64,000 bases of DNA from Roseibaca sp. Y0-43 (GTDB taxonomy: Bacteria; Pseudomonadota; Alphaproteobacteria; Rhodobacterales; Rhodobacteraceae), in NCBI RefSeq assembly GCF_020667835.1, contig NZ_JAFMPR010000001.1, forward strand, positions 124,001 through 188,000. Reading direction: 5' to 3'. Below, piece by piece: positions 37,335 to 46,120 of the stretch. The first letter of the stretch is position 1. Each line of letters begins with the position of its first letter. The translations under genes were made by a program, and so were the position numbers. The notes beneath the pieces were generated by a model. That model saw only the letters and a list, made by a program, of their open reading frames with translations, did not search any database and was not told the origin of the DNA.

Positions 37335-38804
37335 TCAGGAATAGGCCCGCGCCCAGCGATAGAGCAAGTCTTGCTGCATATTGCGCGCGGTGCGGGCCCA
37401 TTCGACGGTGCCCGCTGGCGCATCTTCGCCGCCGCCCACCACACGGGCACGCTGGCGCAGATCGGACGAACAAATGGCAAAAGCCATCTCGCGCCCGCCG
37501 GGGCTGCGGATATACCCGCCCAAGGCAGACACAAAGTAGAGCGTACCGGTCTTGGCGCGCACTTCGAAGGGCTGTTCGGGCAGACGGCGGCCATTGCTGT
37601 CGCGGAACGGATGTTCGCGCAGCAGGGGTTTCAGCGCGCCTTCGCGGCCCGCGCGGCGGAACATGTTGGCAAGGTCGGACATGGACACGCGCGATGCGGC
37701 CCCAAGCCCCGAATGGTCCACCATGTTCAACGACGACATACCGTAGCGTGCCCGCGCCCACGCATTCATGAGCGCGCCGGATTGCGCCAGATCGCGCGGC
37801 ATGGTGCCGCTGGCGACCGTGGCGCTCAGACCAATCGCCTCTGCGCTGAGGTTGGTGGAATAGCGCAAGGTGGCGCGCAACAGTTCGGCCAGCGTGTCCG
37901 AGCGGTGCTCTGCCAAGGTCTGACCCTGCGGCGCAGCGCTTGCCCGCTGCGGTGCGGGCAGCGACAGGCCCTGAGCGGCGGCGAGGCCCTGAAAAGCCTC
38001 TCCCGCGTAAAGATCGGGCTGGCGCACGGGCAACCAGCGCGAGCCGGAATTGCCCAGCGCCCCGCGCGCGACCGACCATTGTTCGACCCCGCGCGCCATC
38101 TGGAACGTGTAGAGCGGGCTTGCGCGATTGGCGACCTGCATCCGCGCCAGCCGCACTTCGGGCCGGAAACGGTCCGAGCGGGCATCCATCGTGACGCGAT
38201 AGTCACCCGACTGCCGGGTCCATTCGAAATAAACGCGATTGTAGTTCAGGTTCAGCCCGCCGACCGACGGGTTATAGCCTGCCTGCACGGCTTGATCGTC
38301 GGCGATCTGGTCAATCGCGGGCAGCGCACCACCCCAGACCAGAAACCGCCCCTCGACGCGGCGGACGCCGCCTTGCACAAGGCGCGCGGCAAGGCCCGCC
38401 AGCGCATCGGTGTCGAGCGTGGGGTCGCCCCCGCCCGCAAGCACCAGATCGCCGCGCAAGACGCCGCCCTGCACCGGCCCTGTCGCCAACACCCGCGTGC
38501 TAAAGCGGTAGCCCGGCCCCAGCTTTTCCAGCGCGTAAAGCGCCGTGATCGCCTTGGCCACGCTGGCGGGCGGCAGGCCGGTATTCGCGCCGCGCGCTTC
38601 CAGTAGGTTCCCGTCAGAGATGTCGATCAGCGCATAGGCAATATCGCCGCCAAGCCCCGCGCGGCTGACGATGGAATCGGCCGATTGCGCGGGTTTGGGG
38701 GGCGGGATCAGCGACCGTTCGGGGGCATTGGCACAGGCGGGCAGCGCAAGGGTTATCCCGGTCCCGCTCAGACCCGTCAAGAAATCACGCCGACGCAGCT
38801 TCAT
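37335..38804 (-). CDS. dacB: D-alanyl-D-alanine carboxypeptidase/endopeptidase (PBP4, S13 family)
   Basis: A 489-residue periplasmic peptidoglycan hydrolase. The N-terminus MKLRRRDFLTGLSGTGITLA is Tat-like (RRxF), and the following LPAC resembles a weak lipobox. All three active-site motifs are present: S81-V-A-K (PPASVAKAIT), STN (LRYSTNLSAEA) and KTG (VRAKTGTLYFVSALGGY). The large insert between motifs typical of S13 enzymes is present. ATG 38804 is chosen; a longer frame to 38849 would spoil the signal. It is convergent with accC. Confidence 0.93.
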   Translation of the reverse strand: MKLRRRDFLTGLSGTGITLALPACANAPERSLIPPPKPAQSADSIVSRAGLGGDIAYALIDISDGNLLEARGANTGLPPASVAKAITALYALEKLGPGYRFSTRVLATGPVQGGVLRGDLVLAGGGDPTLDTDALAGLAARLVQGGVRRVEGRFLVWGGALPAIDQIADDQAVQAGYNPSVGGLNLNYNRVYFEWTRQSGDYRVTMDARSDRFRPEVRLARMQVANRASPLYTFQMARGVEQWSVARGALGNSGSRWLPVRQPDLYAGEAFQGLAAAQGLSLPAPQRASAAPQGQTLAEHRSDTLAELLRATLRYSTNLSAEAIGLSATVASGTMPRDLAQSGALMNAWARARYGMSSLNMVDHSGLGAASRVSMSDLANMFRRAGREGALKPLLREHPFRDSNGRRLPEQPFEVRAKTGTLYFVSALGGYIRSPGGREMAFAICSSDLRQRARVVGGGEDAPAGTVEWARTARNMQQDLLYRWARAYS

Positions 38805-38912
38805 CTGCTCATCGTCCTGCAAGAGAATATTCCAATCAAATCGGCACAAATCCGCTCAAGGCACATTAACCCTGATTCGCCAAAGCCGAGAAGGGTTTTG
38901 ACCGATCACATT

Positions 38913-38933
38913 CCCGAAACACTGTGTTTCGGG
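38913..38933. repeat. Perfect inverted repeat directly after nadD
   Basis: CCCGAAACAC-T-GTGTTTCGGG, 10-base arms around one central base, lies 5 bases past the nadD stop. On the minus strand it could fold as an RNA hairpin, but no U-run follows, so it is not a standard terminator. It could be an mRNA-stabilising stem or a protein site. Confidence 0.6.
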
Positions 38934-38937
38934 CGTG

Positions 38938-39555
38938 TCACAGGATGGGCCAATGCCCCTTGGCCCGCAACTCGCTGGAGGAAATGGCCCGCATCGGGAT
39001 CGTCAGAAAACACCAGACCGGGGCGGGCCGCAGGGCAAGGCTGGCGGCATCGGCCTGCGGCAATCGGTGCCCCCGCAGGCTGCGCGCGGCGACAGAGCCA
39101 AGGGCGGGCTGCCGCGCACCGGGCCGCGCAATGACCGCCATCGGCACGCGCGCGGCAATGCTGCGCCAGTTTTCCCAATGGTGAAAGCCGGCCAAGTTGT
39201 CGGCCCCCATGATCCAGACAAAATTCAACCGTGGATACTGCGCCTGCAGCGCCGCGATCGTGTCGCAGGTCTTGCGGGTGCCAAGCCGCGTTTCAAGATC
39301 GGTGACTGTCACGCGCGGGTCGCGGATCAGGCTGCGGGCACGATCCATTCGCGCCTGCAAACCGGCGGGGGCGTTGCGCTTCAAGGGGTTGCCGGGGCTG
39401 ACCAGCCACCAGATACGGTCCAGCCTCAGCGCCCTGAGCGCGTGATGTGTGACATGCACATGACCGGGATGGGCAGGGTCGAACGACCCGCCGAACAGGC
39501 CCACGCGCGCCCCGTCGGGGGCATGGGGCAAGATATGTCGCGGCAGAACGGGCAC
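38938..39555 (-). CDS. nadD: Nicotinate-nucleotide adenylyltransferase
   Basis: A 205-residue cytosolic enzyme of NAD synthesis (NaMN + ATP to deamido-NAD). The nucleotidyltransferase motif is GGSFDPAHPGHVHV; WWLVSPGNPLKR, VWIMGADNLAGFHHW and the terminal ISSSELR are family signatures. The frame is open to 39705 and would cross the tRNA-His gene, so a later start is needed: GTG 39555 (MPVLPRH) is preceded by AGAGGA and gives a normal length. The tRNA-His gene lies 88 bases upstream on the same strand. Confidence 0.93.
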   Translation of the reverse strand: MPVLPRHILPHAPDGARVGLFGGSFDPAHPGHVHVTHHALRALRLDRIWWLVSPGNPLKRNAPAGLQARMDRARSLIRDPRVTVTDLETRLGTRKTCDTIAALQAQYPRLNFVWIMGADNLAGFHHWENWRSIAARVPMAVIARPGARQPALGSVAARSLRGHRLPQADAASLALRPAPVWCFLTIPMRAISSSELRAKGHWPIL

Positions 39556-39643
39556 GTCTGATCCTCTGGCGCTGATCGCTTGGCAGCGACCTATCTTGCA
39601 GACCCATGGCTGACAAGGGGCGTTGGTATCGGACGGAAGAGGA

Positions 39644-39720
39644 TGGTACCGCCTCCCCGGCTTGAACGGGGGACCTCTGGATCCACAATCCAGCGCTCTA
39701 ACCAACTGAGCTAAGGCGGC
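39644..39720 (-). tRNA. tRNA-His (GTG anticodon), CCA encoded, no G-1, A73
   Basis: The minus strand gives a complete cloverleaf: acceptor GCCGCCT pairing with AGGCGGT (G1-U72 wobble), D arm GCTC/GAGC, anticodon stem CTGGA/TCCAG with loop TTGTGGA, hence anticodon GTG, variable AGGTC region, T arm CCCCG-TTCAAGC-CGGGG. The discriminator is A73 and the CCA is in the gene. Position -1 is T, so the usual G-1:C73 identity pair of tRNA-His is absent. This loss is known in a subset of alphaproteobacteria. Confidence 0.96.
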
Positions 39721-39835
39721 ACAGGCGTCGAGATACCGCCGCGCGCAGGCGATTGCAAGAGGGGCAGCGCTTGAAAATACCCGGTATCCGGCTTATCGCC
39801 AGAGGCAAGGCGAAACGCGAGGAAAGGGCCGCGAC

Positions 39836-40045
39836 ATGGGCATCAATTCGGAAACCGACATCTCGGCGGATCTGCAAATCGGGCCGACCGACACGGGCAT
39901 GGTCCGCATCTATGTGGCCGGCAACGGCATCGACCTGCCGATGGATTTCGACCCGGACGAAGCCGAAGAGATCGCGGAAGAATTGCGCCTCGCCGCCCAG
40001 GCCGCGCGCGGCGTGGGGGGCAAACCCAAGGGGCGCAAAGGCTAG
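39836..40045 (+). CDS. Small acidic hypothetical protein, 69 residues (DUF6324-like)
   Basis: A 69-residue soluble protein: SADLQIGPTDTGMVRIYVAG, then GIDLPMDFDPDEAEEIAEEL and a Gly/Lys-rich tail. It looks like a beta hairpin plus one helix. I associate this pattern with the small Rhodobacteraceae family DUF6324, from memory. GAGGAAAGG precedes ATG 39836. It lies between tRNA-His (divergent) and a convergent lipoprotein gene that overlaps its end by 4 bases. The function is unknown. Confidence 0.72.
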   Translation: MGINSETDISADLQIGPTDTGMVRIYVAGNGIDLPMDFDPDEAEEIAEELRLAAQAARGVGGKPKGRKG

Positions 40046-40392
40046 ATCAGCATGATCCGGGCCGTGCCGGTGTCGGGCTGATAGTTGCAGCGCACTTCCA
40101 GCTGAGTGCCCGAGCGCGCGACACGCAGCATGACGTCACGCTCTGGCGCACCGCTGGCCCCGGTCACATCGCGCGTGCTGACCACGCCCAACACATCCAG
40201 CCCGCGCTCGCGGCCAGCGGCGGTGCAGGCCGCCTCCGCGCCCGCCATTCCCGCAGCCGGGGCAGGTGCGGTGCCCGCGGACGGAGCCGGGATAACCGGC
40301 ATGGGGCGCGCCATCGGGTTCATGGTGCAGGCACCAAGCCCGGCAATGGCCAGAACGGCCAGGCTGGCTTTCAGGCGGGGGGTCATGGACAT
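40042..40392 (-). CDS. Hypothetical lipoprotein, 116 residues
   Basis: A protein with a clear lipobox, LKASLAVLAIAGLGACTMNP, so it is probably lipid-anchored. After a Pro/Ala-rich spacer the domain has one Cys pair (EAACTAAG and LEVRCNYQP) and the strands DVMLRVARSGTQLEVRC and GTARIMLI. I do not recognise the family. ATG 40392 is chosen because AAAGG precedes it; a GTG at 40407, overlapping the recN stop, would add 5 residues. It is transcribed with recN. Confidence 0.72.
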   Translation of the reverse strand: MSMTPRLKASLAVLAIAGLGACTMNPMARPMPVIPAPSAGTAPAPAAGMAGAEAACTAAGRERGLDVLGVVSTRDVTGASGAPERDVMLRVARSGTQLEVRCNYQPDTGTARIMLI

Positions 40393-40403
40393 GATCGGGC
40401 CTT

Positions 40404-42062
40404 TCACTTGGACAAGGGCGCGGCGGAGAGCAGGTCTTCGGCGGCTGCACGCGCCGCATCTGTCACCCTATCACCCGAGAGCATCCGCGCAATCTCTTGC
40501 ACGCGGTCGTCGGCGGAAAGCGGCACAACGCGCGACAGGGTTTGCCCGTCCGTGACCGATTTCTCGACCCGCCAGTGATGCGCGCCAAGGGCCGCCACTT
40601 GCGGCGAATGGGTGACGACCAGCACCTGCGCGCCCGTGGCCAGCGCGCGCAGGCGTTTGCCCACGGCATCGGCGGTCGCGCCGCCCACGCCCCGGTCGAT
40701 TTCGTCGAAGATCATAGTCATGCCGGGCTGGCCGCGTGTCAGGCACACTTTCAACGCCAGCAGAAAGCGCGACAATTCCCCGCCAGAAGCGATTTTCGAC
40801 AGTGCCCCCTTTGGCGCGCCGGGGTTGGTGGCAACCTCGAACGTGACCGCGTCCCAGCCATCGGGGCCGGGGTCGGTGCGGGCAATGGCGGTAGAGAATT
40901 GCGCGCGCTCCATCTTCAAGGGGGCGAGTTCACCCGCCATTTCCGCATCCAGCCGACGGGCCGCGTCGGCGCGGGCGTCGGAGATGGCGGTGGCCGCCGC
41001 ATCATAGGCCGCTTGCGCGTCTTGCACGGCTTGGCCCAAGGCGGCCAAGTCGCGGGCGGAATTGTCCAGCCGGTCCAGCCGCGCGCGCAGCTCACCCGCG
41101 AAACTGCTCAGATCGTCGGGCAGAACGCCATGCTTGCGCGCCAGCCCGCGAATGGCGAACAGCCGGTCCTCCAACTGCTCCAGCGCGCCGGGGTGAAATT
41201 CCAGCTCGTCCATGCAGGCAGTGACGCTGGATTGCGCGTCGCCCAAGGCATCCATCGCGCGCGACAGCGCGTCTAGCGCCGGGTCCAGCCGCCCCTCGAC
41301 CGCGTCGGCCACGTCTTCCAGCCAACGGCTGGCATCGCCGATCAGCCGCTCTGCCCCCTCTTCCGACAGGGCAGCGGCCGCGCGGGCGATGTCGCCGCAG
41401 ACGCGCTCCGCCTGCTGCATCAGGCGGCGCTGCGCATCAAGCTGCGCTTCCTCGCCCTGTTCGGGCGCAAGCGCGTCCAGCTCTGCCACGGCGTGGCGCA
41501 GGAACTCTTCCTCGGCCTGAACCGATTGCACCTGCGCCTCTGCCTCTGCCTGTGCCTTGCGCGCGCGGCCCAAGGCGGACCATGCCGCGCGCAGGGGACC
41601 AAGATCCAAGCCGCCAAAGGCATCCAGCAGGTCACGATGCACGCGCGGGTTCAGCAGGCCGCGATCGTCTTGCTGGCCGTGCAATTCCACAAGCGTGTCG
41701 GACAGCGCGCGCAGCACCTCGCCAGAAACGCGGCGGTCATTCACCCAGCCCGTCTTGCGCCCGTCGCGCGTGTTCACCCGGCGCAAAAGCAACGTGTCCG
41801 ATGCGGGCAGCCCCGCCTCTGCCAGAATCGCATGGGCCGGGTGGTCATCGGAAAGCGCGAATTCGGCAATCACCTCGCCCTGCTCTGCCCCTTGGCGCAC
41901 CAGTTCCGCGCGCCCGCGCCAACCCAGCACGAAGCCCAGACTGTCCAGCAAGATGGATTTGCCCGCGCCGGTTTCGCCGGTCAGCACGTTCAGCCCCGGC
42001 TGAAACGCAAGTTCCAGATGGTCGATTATCAGCACATCGCGGATATCGAGCGAGATCAGCAT
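40404..42062 (-). CDS. recN: DNA repair protein RecN
   Basis: A 552-residue SMC-like ATPase that acts in recombinational repair of double-strand breaks. The Walker A region is LTGETGAGKSILLDSLGFVL, with a central coiled coil (about residues 150-370), then the ABC signature region KIASGGELSRFLLALK, Walker B TMIFDEIDRGVGGATA and VLVVTHSPQVAA. The length is normal. It follows bamD by 37 bases, so any SOS control would have to come from further upstream; no LexA-like box was noticed near its start. Confidence 0.96.
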   Translation of the reverse strand: MLISLDIRDVLIIDHLELAFQPGLNVLTGETGAGKSILLDSLGFVLGWRGRAELVRQGAEQGEVIAEFALSDDHPAHAILAEAGLPASDTLLLRRVNTRDGRKTGWVNDRRVSGEVLRALSDTLVELHGQQDDRGLLNPRVHRDLLDAFGGLDLGPLRAAWSALGRARKAQAEAEAQVQSVQAEEEFLRHAVAELDALAPEQGEEAQLDAQRRLMQQAERVCGDIARAAAALSEEGAERLIGDASRWLEDVADAVEGRLDPALDALSRAMDALGDAQSSVTACMDELEFHPGALEQLEDRLFAIRGLARKHGVLPDDLSSFAGELRARLDRLDNSARDLAALGQAVQDAQAAYDAAATAISDARADAARRLDAEMAGELAPLKMERAQFSTAIARTDPGPDGWDAVTFEVATNPGAPKGALSKIASGGELSRFLLALKVCLTRGQPGMTMIFDEIDRGVGGATADAVGKRLRALATGAQVLVVTHSPQVAALGAHHWRVEKSVTDGQTLSRVVPLSADDRVQEIARMLSGDRVTDAARAAAEDLLSAAPLSK

Positions 42063-42099
42063 GAAGGCGGTCAGCCCGCCCGCGCAACCGGGTGCGCGG

Positions 42100-42942
42100 T
42101 CAGAGCCATCTCCCCAGGATCGACTGGCGATAAATCGCCTGCAACCAGCCCTCGCCGCGCGCCTCTGGCGACAGGCCTTGCCCGGTCAACAAGCCAAAGC
42201 TGTCCTGATAGAAGGGGTTCGCTTCGAAGTTATAACCAAGGATCGCGCCGGCGGTCTGCGCCTCGTCGGCCAGACCCAGCGACAGATAGGCTTCGACCAG
42301 GCGGTGCAGCGCTTCGGGCGTGTGGGTCGAGGTCTGGAAATCCTCGACGACCACGCGGAACCGGTTGATCGCGGCGTTGTAATTGCCACGTTTCAGGTAA
42401 TAGCGCCCGATTTCCATTTCCTTGGCCGCCAGATGGTCGAAGGCCAGTTCGAATTTCAGCACGGCAGAGCGCGCGTAATCGGTGTTCGGATATTCCTCGA
42501 TCACACGGCGCAGATGTTGCAGCGCCTGAAAGGTCAAGCCTTGATCGCGGCCGACCTCGTCGATCTGGTCATAGAAGGACAGCGCCAGAAGATAGGCGGC
42601 ATAGGGCGCATCCTCGTCGCCCGGATAGGTGTCCAGAAAGCGCTGCGCGGCGACGCGGCTTTCCTCGTATTCGCGGGCGCGGTGATGGGCGAAGGCCTGC
42701 ATGATAAGCGCGCGGCGCGACCATTCGGTATAGGGGTAAAGCCGCTCGATTTCCTGGAAATAACGCAGCGAATCTTCCGACCGGCGCGAGGTTTCCAACT
42801 CATACTCGCCACGCTTGTAGATCTCTTCCGCCGAGAAGCTGGACAAGGATTCGTCCGGCGTGTCGCGCGGCGCACAGCCCGCCAGCAACGCCAGAACCGC
42901 AACTGTCAGCCCCAGACGCGCATATCCTTGCGAAACGATCAT
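42100..42942 (-). CDS. bamD: Outer membrane protein assembly factor BamD
   Basis: A 280-residue lipoprotein of the BAM complex. The signal ends in VLALLAGCAP with Cys as the acyl anchor. The TPR repeats are visible from about residue 40: AEEIYKRGEYELETSRR, SLRYFQEIERLYPYTEWSRR, EESRVAAQRFLDTYPGDEDA, LQHLRRVIEEYPNTDYARSA and the conserved EMEIGRYYLKRGNYNAAINR. ATG 42942 (MIVSQGYARLG) gives the clean signal; the frame is open to 42966. It lies between lpxC and recN, as is common in the group. Confidence 0.94.
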   Translation of the reverse strand: MIVSQGYARLGLTVAVLALLAGCAPRDTPDESLSSFSAEEIYKRGEYELETSRRSEDSLRYFQEIERLYPYTEWSRRALIMQAFAHHRAREYEESRVAAQRFLDTYPGDEDAPYAAYLLALSFYDQIDEVGRDQGLTFQALQHLRRVIEEYPNTDYARSAVLKFELAFDHLAAKEMEIGRYYLKRGNYNAAINRFRVVVEDFQTSTHTPEALHRLVEAYLSLGLADEAQTAGAILGYNFEANPFYQDSFGLLTGQGLSPEARGEGWLQAIYRQSILGRWL

Positions 42943-43027
42943 CTTGGCAGCACCCCATCCCGTCAATCTTGGTCACGGTCCTAGCACAGAAAAATCACGG
43001 GCGCAAAATGCCTTTTGCCCCCGCGCC

Positions 43028-43046
43028 CGACCCGTTGCGCGGGTCG
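43028..43046 (-). terminator. Weak hairpin after lpxC
   Basis: CGACCCG and CGGGTCG pair around a 5-base loop, 4 bases past the lpxC stop on the minus strand. No T-run follows directly, so it may be a weak or Rho-assisted terminator. A second imperfect hairpin with A/T runs follows near 43000-43020. Confidence 0.35.
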
Positions 43047-43050
43047 TGTC

Positions 43051-43962
43051 CTAGGCCGAAAGCGGCAGGTCGCGCAGGCTGGTGCCGACACCGGGCAAAC
43101 GGGCTTGCAGATGCGGCGCACAGCGCTCCACGCGGTAGTTCCGGGGGTCCGACAACAAGGCCCGCAGAAGCAGTCCGGTCACGGCATGGCCCGCGCGCAC
43201 GCCTTCGTAATGGGCCAGAAGCGGGCGGCCCAGAACATAAAGATCGCCCATCGCGTCCAGCATCTTGTGGCGCACCGGTTCGTCACGGCGGCGCAGACCG
43301 CCCGGCGTCAGAACTTCGCCCTGATGAAAGACGACGGCGTTATCGAGCGTGCCACCCAAAGCCAGACCATTGGCCTGCATCATCTCGACATCGGCGCGCA
43401 TACAGAAGGTGCGGCAATCGCTGAGTTCGCGCAGGAAGGTGCCGTTATGCAGGCCCATGCTGGCGGATTGGCGACCGATGGCGGGGTCGTCAAAAGCGAT
43501 GTCGAAGGACATGCGGAAATCTTCTGCCGGGCGCAGGGTCGCGCGGGCATCGCCGCGCCGCACCGTCACTTCGCGCAGCACCCGCAGCACATGCAGCGGC
43601 GCGTCGGTTTCGGCCAGCCCGGTTTCCAGAATGCGGCGCACGAAGGGCGCGGCACTGCCGTCAAGAATGGGCACTTCCGGCCCGTCCATCTCGATCAGGG
43701 CATTGTGCACGCCGCAGCCATGCAGCGCGGCCATCAGATGCTCGATCGTGCGCACTTCGTGGCCGTCTTCGTTGCGCAGCAGGGTGCACAGGCTGGCTTC
43801 GACCCAATTGGCGGGCGACACGTCGATAAAGCTGTCAAGATCGCTGCGATAGAAGCGCAGGCCGGCATCCGGCTGCGCGGGACGGATGACCAGCCGCACC
43901 GGCTTGCCGCCATGCAGGCCTGTCCCGCTGATCGAAATATCGCGTTGAACTGTTCGTTGCAT
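43051..43962 (-). CDS. lpxC: UDP-3-O-acyl-N-acetylglucosamine deacetylase
   Basis: A 303-residue zinc amidase, the committed step of lipid A synthesis. The two duplicated domains are visible: SGTGLHGGKPVRL and TIEHLMAALHGCGVHNALIE, then the zinc motif region RHKMLDAMGDLYVLG and the catalytic loop HYEGVRAGHAVTG. It lies after the ftsZ terminator, so it probably has its own promoter in 43963-44128. Confidence 0.97.
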   Translation of the reverse strand: MQRTVQRDISISGTGLHGGKPVRLVIRPAQPDAGLRFYRSDLDSFIDVSPANWVEASLCTLLRNEDGHEVRTIEHLMAALHGCGVHNALIEMDGPEVPILDGSAAPFVRRILETGLAETDAPLHVLRVLREVTVRRGDARATLRPAEDFRMSFDIAFDDPAIGRQSASMGLHNGTFLRELSDCRTFCMRADVEMMQANGLALGGTLDNAVVFHQGEVLTPGGLRRRDEPVRHKMLDAMGDLYVLGRPLLAHYEGVRAGHAVTGLLLRALLSDPRNYRVERCAPHLQARLPGVGTSLRDLPLSA

Positions 43963-44130
43963 TCTCTCACCGCTTACGAAAAGGCCTCTGCCGGGCCGTT
44001 AACGTGGTGGTAATACTGTCGGTGCTGCAACTGCAACTCACAGATTGTGACCCTTTGTAACACGGGCGCCGCCCGGTGGCGGATTTCCGCACATGGGAAA
44101 AATTCGCGTGTAACGCACTGATAAAAATAG

Positions 44131-44152
44131 AAAAAGGCCGGTGCGACCGGCC
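44131..44152 (-). terminator. Rho-independent terminator of ftsZ
   Basis: On the minus strand GGCCGGT-CGC-ACCGGCC forms a perfect 7-bp stem followed by TTTTTC, 38 bases after the ftsZ stop. It separates ftsZ from lpxC. Confidence 0.92.
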
Positions 44153-44190
44153 CTTTCCGAATTGCAATCGTGATCGCGTGATCGCGCGGA

Positions 44191-45936
44191 TCAGTTCGCC
44201 TGACGCCGCAGGAAGGCCGGAATCTCGATCCGTTCGTCCTGTTGGCTGCGCTCTGGCTGCTCGTCATAGGACGGCGCAGGCTGGGCGGCTTGGCGGGCAT
44301 GGGCATGGGCGTCGTGCGACTGGCCCGCCATGCGGCTGATGAACGACCCGATCCCGAAACGAGAGCCTTTCTCGGCCTCTGCTTGCTGCGGCTGCGGACG
44401 TGCGCCGCGCGGAGCCATCGGCGCTTCGCGTGGCGGCATGGGCGCGCGGCCATAGCCAGCGGGCGCTTCGGGGGCCTTTTGCACCGCGCGCTGCAAACGC
44501 GCCAGCGTCTCGGGCGAAGGCGTGCCGGGTGCCGTGCGGCGCGGCGCGGTGAAGCCCGCCGCCGGTTCCTGCGCGGCAGGGGCGGCGCGGTCTTCGAACA
44601 CGTCGTCGATGTCGAACTGTTCTTCGGCGGCGGCATAGGGCTGCTGCACCGGCGGTTGCGGCGCATAGGCTTGGCGCGGCGCTTCCTGCTGTGGCTCTGC
44701 GGTGCCACCAAAGCGCGACGCGGTAATCGGCTGGCGCGGCGCCTGCTCGGCAACAGCGGGGTCCGCCGGGGCTTGCGCCACGCGATCATGGCCGAACAGG
44801 TTGGGCTGTTCGGGGCGCGCGGCGACCTGCGGCTGCGGTTCCGGCTGGGGCGCGGGGACAACCGGCTCTGCCATGCGGACCGGGGCCGCGGCAGGGGCGG
44901 CTGCGACCGGGCGGTCCATGAAGGACGGCGTGACAGCGCTGCGCGGTGCTTCGGCCTTCTGGTCGGCATCCACGTCGATGCCGGTTGCCACGACCGACAC
45001 GCGGATGCTGCCTTCCATCGACGGATCGAGGGTCGAGCCGACGATGATATTGGCTTCCGGGTCCACCTTTTCGCGGATGCGGTTTGCGGCGTCGTCCAGC
45101 TCGAACAGGGTCAGGTCATGCCCGCCGGTGATGTTGATAAGCACGCCACGCGCGCCGTTCAGGCTGATTTCGTCCAGAAGCGGGTTGGCGATGGCTTTCT
45201 CGGCGGCCTGAATGGCGCGATCTTCGCCAGATGCTTCGCCCGTGCCCATCATGGCCTTGCCCATCTCGTCCATCACGGCGCGGACATCAGCGAAATCGAG
45301 GTTGATAAGGCCGGGGCGCACCATGAGATCGGTCACACCTTTCACGCCCTGATACAGCACATCGTCAGCCATCGCGAAGGCTTCGGTGAAGGTCGTGCGC
45401 TCATTTGCCAGACGGAACAGGTTCTGGTTGGGGATGATGATAAGCGTATCGACGACCTTTTGCAGCGCCTCGATGCCCTCTTCGGCCTGACGCATCCGCT
45501 TGGCACCTTCGAACTGGAAGGGCTTGGTCACCACACCCACGGTCAGCACGCCCAACTCGCGCGCGGCCTGTGCGATGATCGGGGCCGCGCCCGTGCCGGT
45601 GCCGCCGCCCATGCCGGCGGTGATGAAGCACATATGCGCGCCCGCCAGATGATCGATGATTTCTTCGATGCTTTCTTCGGCGGCGGCAGAGCCGACAGAG
45701 GCACGCGCACCCGCGCCCAGACCTTCGGTGATCTTGACCCCGATCTGGATACGCCCCTCGGCACGGTTTTGCTGCAAGGCCTGCGCGTCGGTATTCGCAA
45801 CGACGAAATCGACGCCTTCCAGCTTCTGGTCGATCATGTTGTTGACCGCGTTGCCGCCAGCGCCGCCCACACCGAACACGGTAATGCGCGGGGACAGTTC
45901 GGTCCGCTGTTCTGTCTGAACGAAATTCAATGCCAT
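44191..45936 (-). CDS. ftsZ: Cell division protein FtsZ
   Basis: A 581-residue tubulin-like GTPase that forms the division ring. The N-terminal GTPase core includes [13 protein letters not shown], the tubulin signature GGGTGTG at residues 110-116 and the T7 loop [13 protein letters not shown]. The C-terminal linker (about residues 330-565) is long and rich in Pro, Ala and Gln, as in alphaproteobacteria; the conserved end peptide [13 protein letters not shown] is the FtsA/ZipA-type docking site. ATG 45936 is chosen; the frame is open to 45978. A 184-base AT-richer gap before it probably holds its promoter. Confidence 0.97.
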   Translation of the reverse strand: MALNFVQTEQRTELSPRITVFGVGGAGGNAVNNMIDQKLEGVDFVVANTDAQALQQNRAEGRIQIGVKITEGLGAGARASVGSAAAEESIEEIIDHLAGAHMCFITAGMGGGTGTGAAPIIAQAARELGVLTVGVVTKPFQFEGAKRMRQAEEGIEALQKVVDTLIIIPNQNLFRLANERTTFTEAFAMADDVLYQGVKGVTDLMVRPGLINLDFADVRAVMDEMGKAMMGTGEASGEDRAIQAAEKAIANPLLDEISLNGARGVLINITGGHDLTLFELDDAANRIREKVDPEANIIVGSTLDPSMEGSIRVSVVATGIDVDADQKAEAPRSAVTPSFMDRPVAAAPAAAPVRMAEPVVPAPQPEPQPQVAARPEQPNLFGHDRVAQAPADPAVAEQAPRQPITASRFGGTAEPQQEAPRQAYAPQPPVQQPYAAAEEQFDIDDVFEDRAAPAAQEPAAGFTAPRRTAPGTPSPETLARLQRAVQKAPEAPAGYGRAPMPPREAPMAPRGARPQPQQAEAEKGSRFGIGSFISRMAGQSHDAHAHARQAAQPAPSYDEQPERSQQDERIEIPAFLRRQAN

Positions 45937-46120
45937 TGCTACTCCGCCTCTTTTTTCGCCCGGCCGATTACAGAACAACTGCGCGCCGGATTTGCCTATT
46001 TTCCGCTGATTCTACAGGTCTTGCCCGCGAAGTCATCAAAAAACTCGCATTTGACCGCTAAATCTGTGCAATTATTGTGATATGTCTGCCGCATTTCCAC
46101 AAGTTTGCCAAATCTAGCGG

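Noticed and set aside
39556-39705. Longer start for nadD
   Set aside because: It would translate through most of the tRNA-His gene; GTG 39555 with AGAGGA upstream gives the normal protein.
46040-46120. CCGCTA ... TAGCGG symmetry in the ftsA-ftsZ gap as an operator
   Set aside because: The arms are short and about 50 bases apart, and no known division regulator site (for example TTAA-N7-TTAA for CtrA) was found.
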